Assembly (NCBI GenBank): GCA_016177925.1
Contig: JACOUH010000324.1
Span: 1-36,683, forward strand
Length of the DNA stretch: 36,683 nt
Origin: Planctomycetota bacterium
Lineage (GTDB): Bacteria > Planctomycetota > Planctomycetia > Gemmatales > Gemmataceae
Reading direction: 5' to 3'
The position numbers and the translations under genes are program-made. A model generated the notes under the pieces. It worked only from the letters and a program-made list of their open reading frames with translations, was not told the origin of the DNA and did no database searches. Of the stretch, positions 33,175 to 36,683 are shown piece by piece (the first letter of the stretch is position 1; every line of letters begins with the position of its first letter).

Positions 33175-33198
33175 CCCGGCCCGCCGCTGCGGGCCGGG
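33175..33198. terminator. Perfect ten-base stem hairpin
   Basis: CCCGGCCCGC, loop CGCT, GCGGGCCGGG, 17 bases past the zinc-ribbon stop and 27 before the next start. There is no U-run. Confidence 0.55.
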
Positions 33199-33225
33199 AA
33201 CCGCGAGCGACGTGAGAGGGACGCG

Positions 33226-34080
33226 GTGCGCCGTCTGCACAGGCTGCGGCAGATTCAAGCGCTCGATCCGGAGAGGGATCATCAGCAGATCGTCCATCTG
33301 TGCAGCTGCTACGAGTTCCCCTTCGACTTCACCCGCGCCCTGGAATTCGCCCTGTTCCGCACCTTCGCCGTGCCCCGCATCGCGGTCCTGCTGGATCGCA
33401 CCGGCGAGTTCGTCCGCCGCGCCCAGAAGCGCTACGACGACACCGACCTGATCATCAGCACACTTCTGGAGTGCGGTTACGACAGCCAGCGCGGCCGCGT
33501 CGCCCTGGACCGCATGAACGCGTTGCACGGCCACTTCCGCATCGACAACGCCGACTTCCTCTACGTCCTGTCGACGTTCGTGTTCGAGCCGATCCGCTGG
33601 ATCGACCGCTTCGGCTGGCGTACCCTGTGCCCGCAGGAGCGGCTGGGCCTGTTCTTCTTCTGGCGCGAGGTCGGGCGGCGCATGGGAATACAGGACCTGC
33701 CGGCCGACGGCGACACGTTCGAGCGCTACAACCTCGAGTACGAGCGCACGCACTTCCGGCCAACCGAGGCCGCCCATCGCGTCGGCACGGCCACGCGCGA
33801 CATGTTCGCCAGTTGGTTCCCACGACCGCTGCGGCCGTTGGTGCGTCCCGTCATGCACGCCCTGATGGACGAGCCGCTGTTGACGGCGTTCGGCTTCCCG
33901 CCGCCATCGCCCCTGCTTCGGCAACTGGTGAACGCAGGACTGCAAGCGCGGGCACGAGTGCTGCGCTGGCTGCCGCCCCGAAGGCGGCCGTACCTGCGCA
34001 CGCAGATGTGGCGCCCGACCTACCCGCGGGGCTACCGTCTCGAGCACCTCGGTCCCTCCCTACGCGAGCGGCCAGCGTGA
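33226..34080 (+). CDS. MpaB/DUF2236-like putative oxygenase
   Basis: The 284-residue protein starts at GTG 33226 with GAGAGGG upstream. Its order of motifs resembles the DUF2236 (MpaB, latex-clearing-protein-like) family: FALFRTFAVPRIAVLLDRTGE at about 43, RAQKRYDDTDLIISTLLECG (about 65-84), MNALHGHFRIDNADFLYVLSTF (about 96-117) and a later W/R-rich helical region. Characterised family members are haem oxygenases; the candidate haem ligand here is a His in ALHGHF, which is inference. There is no signal peptide. The basic, Pro-rich tail (PPRRRPYLRTQMWRP) is poorly conserved. The next gene is 355 bases away, across a repeat region. Confidence 0.65.
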   Translation: MRRLHRLRQIQALDPERDHQQIVHLCSCYEFPFDFTRALEFALFRTFAVPRIAVLLDRTGEFVRRAQKRYDDTDLIISTLLECGYDSQRGRVALDRMNALHGHFRIDNADFLYVLSTFVFEPIRWIDRFGWRTLCPQERLGLFFFWREVGRRMGIQDLPADGDTFERYNLEYERTHFRPTEAAHRVGTATRDMFASWFPRPLRPLVRPVMHALMDEPLLTAFGFPPPSPLLRQLVNAGLQARARVLRWLPPRRRPYLRTQMWRPTYPRGYRLEHLGPSLRERPA

Positions 34081-34144
34081 GCCGGCCGTCCTTGTGAGAC
34101 GAGCGTTCGAGCAGTTTGCAGGAGGGTGTAGCAGTTGACCCAAG

Positions 34145-34202
34145 CCCCAAACGCCAGCGCGGGTTGACGTTTGTGCTTGCTGACTCGCTCCTGGGATTGG
34201 GG
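34145..34202. repeat. Imperfect palindrome with CGCCAGCG core
   Basis: CCCCAAACGCCAGCG pairs imperfectly with CGCTCCTGGGATTGGGG. The core resembles the family A repeats, but the match is weaker. Confidence 0.4.
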
Positions 34203-34224
34203 AAAGTGGTCCCTTCGCGGTTGC

Positions 34225-34295
34225 GTGGCATGCTTGGGCGGCCCGCGCGGTCCGGGGGATCGATCCAGCCGCACCAGGCCGCCCAAGCATGGCAC
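34225..34295. repeat. Family B hairpin copy 2
   Basis: Arms at 34225-34244 (GTGGCATGCTTGGGC then GGCCC) and 34276-34295 pair at 18 of 20 positions. The arms share GTGGCATGCTT with the hairpin at 18130, and the two bases that differ have changed on both sides of the stem. Flanking AAGTGGTC and GACCACTT extend the pairing. Confidence 0.7.
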
Positions 34296-34435
34296 ACTCC
34301 AGACCACTTGCCCTGTCGCAGGGAGCCAGTTAGGGTGTCGGGCTCGTAAGGTGTCCGGCGCCATCGGTTCCGGTATAGTAGACTCCAAGCGCCGCCCCGC
34401 CAGAAGTCCTTCCGAATTCTCACTCCGGTTGTCGC

Positions 34436-35716
34436 ATGCTGAGTCAACGAACCGCCCTGTGGGCCCTCGCCGTCATCTTTGCCGCCAACTTCCTCAACTA
34501 CACCGATCGCCAACTGGTCAGCGCCCTGGAAAAGCCAATCACGACCGACCCGGCCCTGGAACTGGACACCGAAGCGTTCGGCTGGCTCTGGTCGTACTTC
34601 ACCATCGGCTACATGATCTGTGCCATGCCGATCGGGCTGCTCGCCGATCGCTATCGCCGGACGCGAATCTTCGCCGTCTGCATCGCCATCTGGAGCGTCG
34701 CCACGGTGGCCTCGGGGCTTGCGCAGACAAGAGGGGTCCTCAATGTCGCTCGTGTCTTCATCGGCGTCGGCGAGGCAGGTTGCCTGGTCATCGGGCCGTC
34801 TCTCCTCAGCGATTACTTCACGACCGCGGTGCGGGGCCGGGCCCTGTCCGTGTTCTACCTCGGCATGTCGCTGGGCGGCGTGACCGCCTTCCTCTTGCCG
34901 CTGGCGCTGTCGCGGATGCTGAACTGGCGCGAGATGTTTTACGTGGCCGGCGTCCCCGGCTTCGTGGTGGCGCTGTTGGTGGCCCTGCTGCCGGAGCCGC
35001 CGCGCGGAGCGAAGGAGCCCGGCGCCCACGGGCCGCACGGCTATCACGGTGCCGACAAACTCGCCCACTACGTTCGGCTGCTGAAGACGCCGACGCTGCT
35101 CCTCATCATCCTCGCGCAGGCTTTCGCCGTCGCTGTGCTGGTGCCGTTGGTCCACTTCGGAAAGAAGTACCTGGAAGAGGGCCGTGCCCTGACCGAGAAG
35201 CAGGCCGGCGTGTCCATGCTGGGCATCCTGGTCGCCGGTATCGTGGGAAACCTGCTGTCGGGACTGATTGGCGACCGCATGGCGCGCCGCGTCAAGGGAG
35301 CCTACGCCCAGCTCGCTGGGATCGGCTACCTGGCCGCCCTAGTCGCCCTTTACACCGCCTTTGTGTCCGAGCCGATCGAGATCTTCCTGGCCGGACTGAT
35401 CGCCGGCAGTTTCTTCCTCTTCCTCTGCATGCCCGCAGTGAACACGCAGATCGCCAACGTCACCAGCCCGCAGCAGCGTGGGGCGGCGTGGGCCCTGGCG
35501 GTCTTCATCCTCCATCTGCTGGGCGACACCGCCGCCCCGCCTCTGTTCGGCAAGATCGAGGAACAGATCGGCCGGCAGCAGACGTTCGTCTACTTCTGCT
35601 TCGCCCTGGTGCCGGCGGCGTTGTGCTGCTTCCTCGCCACGCTGACCGCCCGCGCCGATACCGAACGCGTCGAGCGCGAAATCCGCGCGGGACAGGCCGC
35701 CGCAACCGCTCCCTGA
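34436..35716 (+). CDS. Spinster-like MFS transporter
   Basis: The 426-residue protein has about twelve predicted membrane helices in two halves and the major-facilitator signature. NYTDRQLVSALEKP (about 22-35) is the typical first-helix motif of the spinster group, followed by GLLADRYRRTRIF in the 2-3 loop (about 68-80) and ARVFIGVGEAGCLVIGPSLL in helices 4-5. A charged His/Lys-rich loop (about 185-210) separates the halves, and GLIGDRMARRVKG repeats the loop motif in the second half. Substrates of bacterial members are diverse (lipids, sugar acids, drugs), so none is assigned. It stands alone, flanked by repeats on both sides. Confidence 0.88.
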   Translation: MLSQRTALWALAVIFAANFLNYTDRQLVSALEKPITTDPALELDTEAFGWLWSYFTIGYMICAMPIGLLADRYRRTRIFAVCIAIWSVATVASGLAQTRGVLNVARVFIGVGEAGCLVIGPSLLSDYFTTAVRGRALSVFYLGMSLGGVTAFLLPLALSRMLNWREMFYVAGVPGFVVALLVALLPEPPRGAKEPGAHGPHGYHGADKLAHYVRLLKTPTLLLIILAQAFAVAVLVPLVHFGKKYLEEGRALTEKQAGVSMLGILVAGIVGNLLSGLIGDRMARRVKGAYAQLAGIGYLAALVALYTAFVSEPIEIFLAGLIAGSFFLFLCMPAVNTQIANVTSPQQRGAAWALAVFILHLLGDTAAPPLFGKIEEQIGRQQTFVYFCFALVPAALCCFLATLTARADTERVEREIRAGQAAATAP

Positions 35717-36080
35717 CCCGGCCGGTCTTTACACGTTACGAGGCACCCTCTTTCGCTCCCACCGGGCGACTGCTATACTCACAACGTTTTCAAGATCGGG
35801 GCAAGCGTCTCGTCCCCGCCTGCCGACCACTTGGTCGATTAGTCGGCTCGAGCAATGTGTGGGCAGAGGTAGCAGCGAACACAAGGCCGGAGCGCCAGCG
35901 ACGGGATGTCCCGTCGCTGGCGCTCCGGGCTTGGGTCTACCGCCCCACCACTACGCATCCAGCACCCGGGCATCCGGGCATCCCTGTTGTCGATTTTGAT
36001 GGTGGACGGACTCGCTCTCTGGTAGAGTTCCTCTGGGCGTGAACGATTTCTTTGCGGGGAGGCAACGGAGGGAGTGAGCG
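35717..36080. other. Gap before the terminal WD40 gene
   Basis: There is no supported gene. TATACT at 35774-35779 is a good -10 box, but the corresponding -35 (TTTCGC, 35751-35756) is weak. A perfect palindrome lies at 35887-35928. GGAGGGAG (36067-36074) precedes the terminal gene. Confidence 0.5.
35887..35928. repeat. Perfect 42-base palindrome, family A-like
   Basis: Arms of 20 bases beginning CCGGAGCGCCAGCGACGGGA around a TG centre, no mismatch. The GCGCCAGCG core is shared with the palindromes at 22724 and, in part, 3392 and 24525. Confidence 0.8.
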
Positions 36081-36683
36081 CTGAACCAGACAAAGCACCA
36101 ACGGAGCGGGACATTGCTGCTGGGCGTCGCGGGCCTGGCACTCCTGACCCCGGCGCCCTTGGCCGCCCAGGTCTTAGTGGCCACCCTCAAGGGGCATACC
36201 ACGGAGGAGGGGGTCACGAGCGTGGCGTTCTCCCCCGACGGCAAGCGCATCGCCTCGGGGAGCGGGGGTCGTGTTGGGAAGACTCAAAAGTACTGGGGCG
36301 AGGTGAAGGTGTGGGACGTGCGCACCGGGCAGGAGGTGCTCACCCTCCAGGGGCACACCGGCTTGGTAGTGAGCGTGGCGTTCTCCTCCGACGGCAAGCG
36401 CATCGCCTCGGGGAGCAGGGACCGGACAGTGAAGGTGTGGGATGCGCAGACCGGACAGGAGACGCTCACCCTCAAGGGGCACACCCGCGAGGTCACGAGC
36501 GTGGCGTTCTCCGCCGACGGCAAACGCATCGCCTCGGGGAGCGGGCCCCCCTTCAGCACCCAGCCCGGCGAGGTGAAGGTGTGGGACGCGCAGACGGGAC
36601 AGCAGACGCTCTCCCTTAAGGGGCACACCGGCTTCGTCCTGAGCGTGGCGTTCTCCGCCGACGGCAAGCGCATCGTCTCGGGG
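36081..36683 (+). CDS. Exported WD40 protein (C-terminus cut by window)
   Basis: The frame is open from just after a stop at 36075 to the window end, 201 codons seen. It begins with a signal-peptide-like segment (TLLLGVAGLALLTPAPLAAQ) followed by at least four WD40 blades, each of the form LKGHT-xxVxSVAFSxDGKRIASGS-xxxVKVWDxxTGQ. No ATG or GTG lies before the leader in this frame: CTG 36081 sits six bases after GGAGGGAG, and TTG 36114 is the alternative, giving a shorter leader. The blades are almost identical at the DNA level, unlike the older WD40 gene at 25963. Two blades carry insertions (after ASGSG). The function is scaffold-like binding; partner unknown. Confidence 0.75.
   Translation, partial: MNQTKHQRSGTLLLGVAGLALLTPAPLAAQVLVATLKGHTTEEGVTSVAFSPDGKRIASGSGGRVGKTQKYWGEVKVWDVRTGQEVLTLQGHTGLVVSVAFSSDGKRIASGSRDRTVKVWDAQTGQETLTLKGHTREVTSVAFSADGKRIASGSGPPFSTQPGEVKVWDAQTGQQTLSLKGHTGFVLSVAFSADGKRIVSG

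Larger units (their letters stand above)
34081..34435. other. Repeat-bearing gap before the MFS gene
   Basis: No gene seen. It contains an imperfect palindrome (34145-34202), a family B hairpin (34225-34295) and TATAGT at 34374-34379, a plausible -10 box for the transporter gene without a clear -35 partner. Confidence 0.55.

Noticed and set aside
36074..36619. GTG-started frame SAEPDKAPTERD over the terminal WD40 gene
   Set aside because: It is in the wrong frame for the WD40 blades, which run open to the window end in the neighbouring frame.
1..36683. tRNA, rRNA, transposase, integrase or phage genes
   Set aside because: Gaps between genes were read for cloverleaf or recombinase features and none was found; the mobile-looking signals are all non-coding repeats.

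Overview
The window is high-GC bacterial DNA that looks like a chromosomal segment of a planctomycete, probably Gemmata-like (family level is inference). The reasons are gene families concentrated in that phylum: a DUF1549/DUF1553 protein with CxxCH, two DUF1501 proteins with twin-arginine leaders, a DUF1080 protein coupled to a PVC-type dehydrogenase/haem-binding protein, a tricorn-like protease, WD40 proteins, a Clp-like ATPase with unusual flanking domains and a sigma factor/VWA pair. No rRNA, tRNA, phage, transposase or CRISPR array was seen.

Layout. 1-5361 (minus): a tricorn protease homologue cut by the window start, then a sodium/proton (or citrate) antiporter translationally coupled to a small double Clp-N protein. 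5524-12263 (plus): a secreted trypsin-like/jelly-roll/SirB1 fusion, a DUF1080 plus PVC-dehydrogenase operon, and a cysteine-rich secreted protein. 12441-17225 (minus): DinB-like protein, a large ClpB-like ATPase and a TPR protein. 17366-22682 (plus): a PepSY-like protein, a repeat-rich gap, then an ECF sigma factor overlapping a giant membrane VIT/VWA protein. 22898-28578 (plus): DUF1549/1553 (broken by a frameshift), DUF1501, WD40, DUF1501. 28599-29375 (minus): a DoxX-like membrane protein. 29739-35716 (plus): citrate synthase, a PP2C phosphatase, seryl-tRNA synthetase, a small zinc-ribbon protein, an MpaB/DUF2236-like protein and a spinster-like MFS transporter. 36081-end: a WD40 protein cut by the window end.

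Genes working together: many products are predicted to be exported (signal or Tat leaders) and concern extracytoplasmic proteolysis, sugar/haem redox work and surface sensing. Three gene pairs overlap by four bases (ATGA or GTGA), which indicates translational coupling: Clp-N/antiporter, DUF1080/dehydrogenase and citrate synthase/PP2C.

The gaps between genes are dense in palindromic repeats. Two distant hairpins (18130 and 34225) share conserved outer arms and show paired compensatory changes. Four related palindromes sit at or near gene ends, one overlapping a stop codon. One array has five 28-base palindromic units inside a longer inverted repeat. The best candidates for undescribed biology are the sigma/VWA pair, the Clp-like ATPase with a degenerate first ATPase domain and release-factor-like tail, and the protease/SirB1 fusion.
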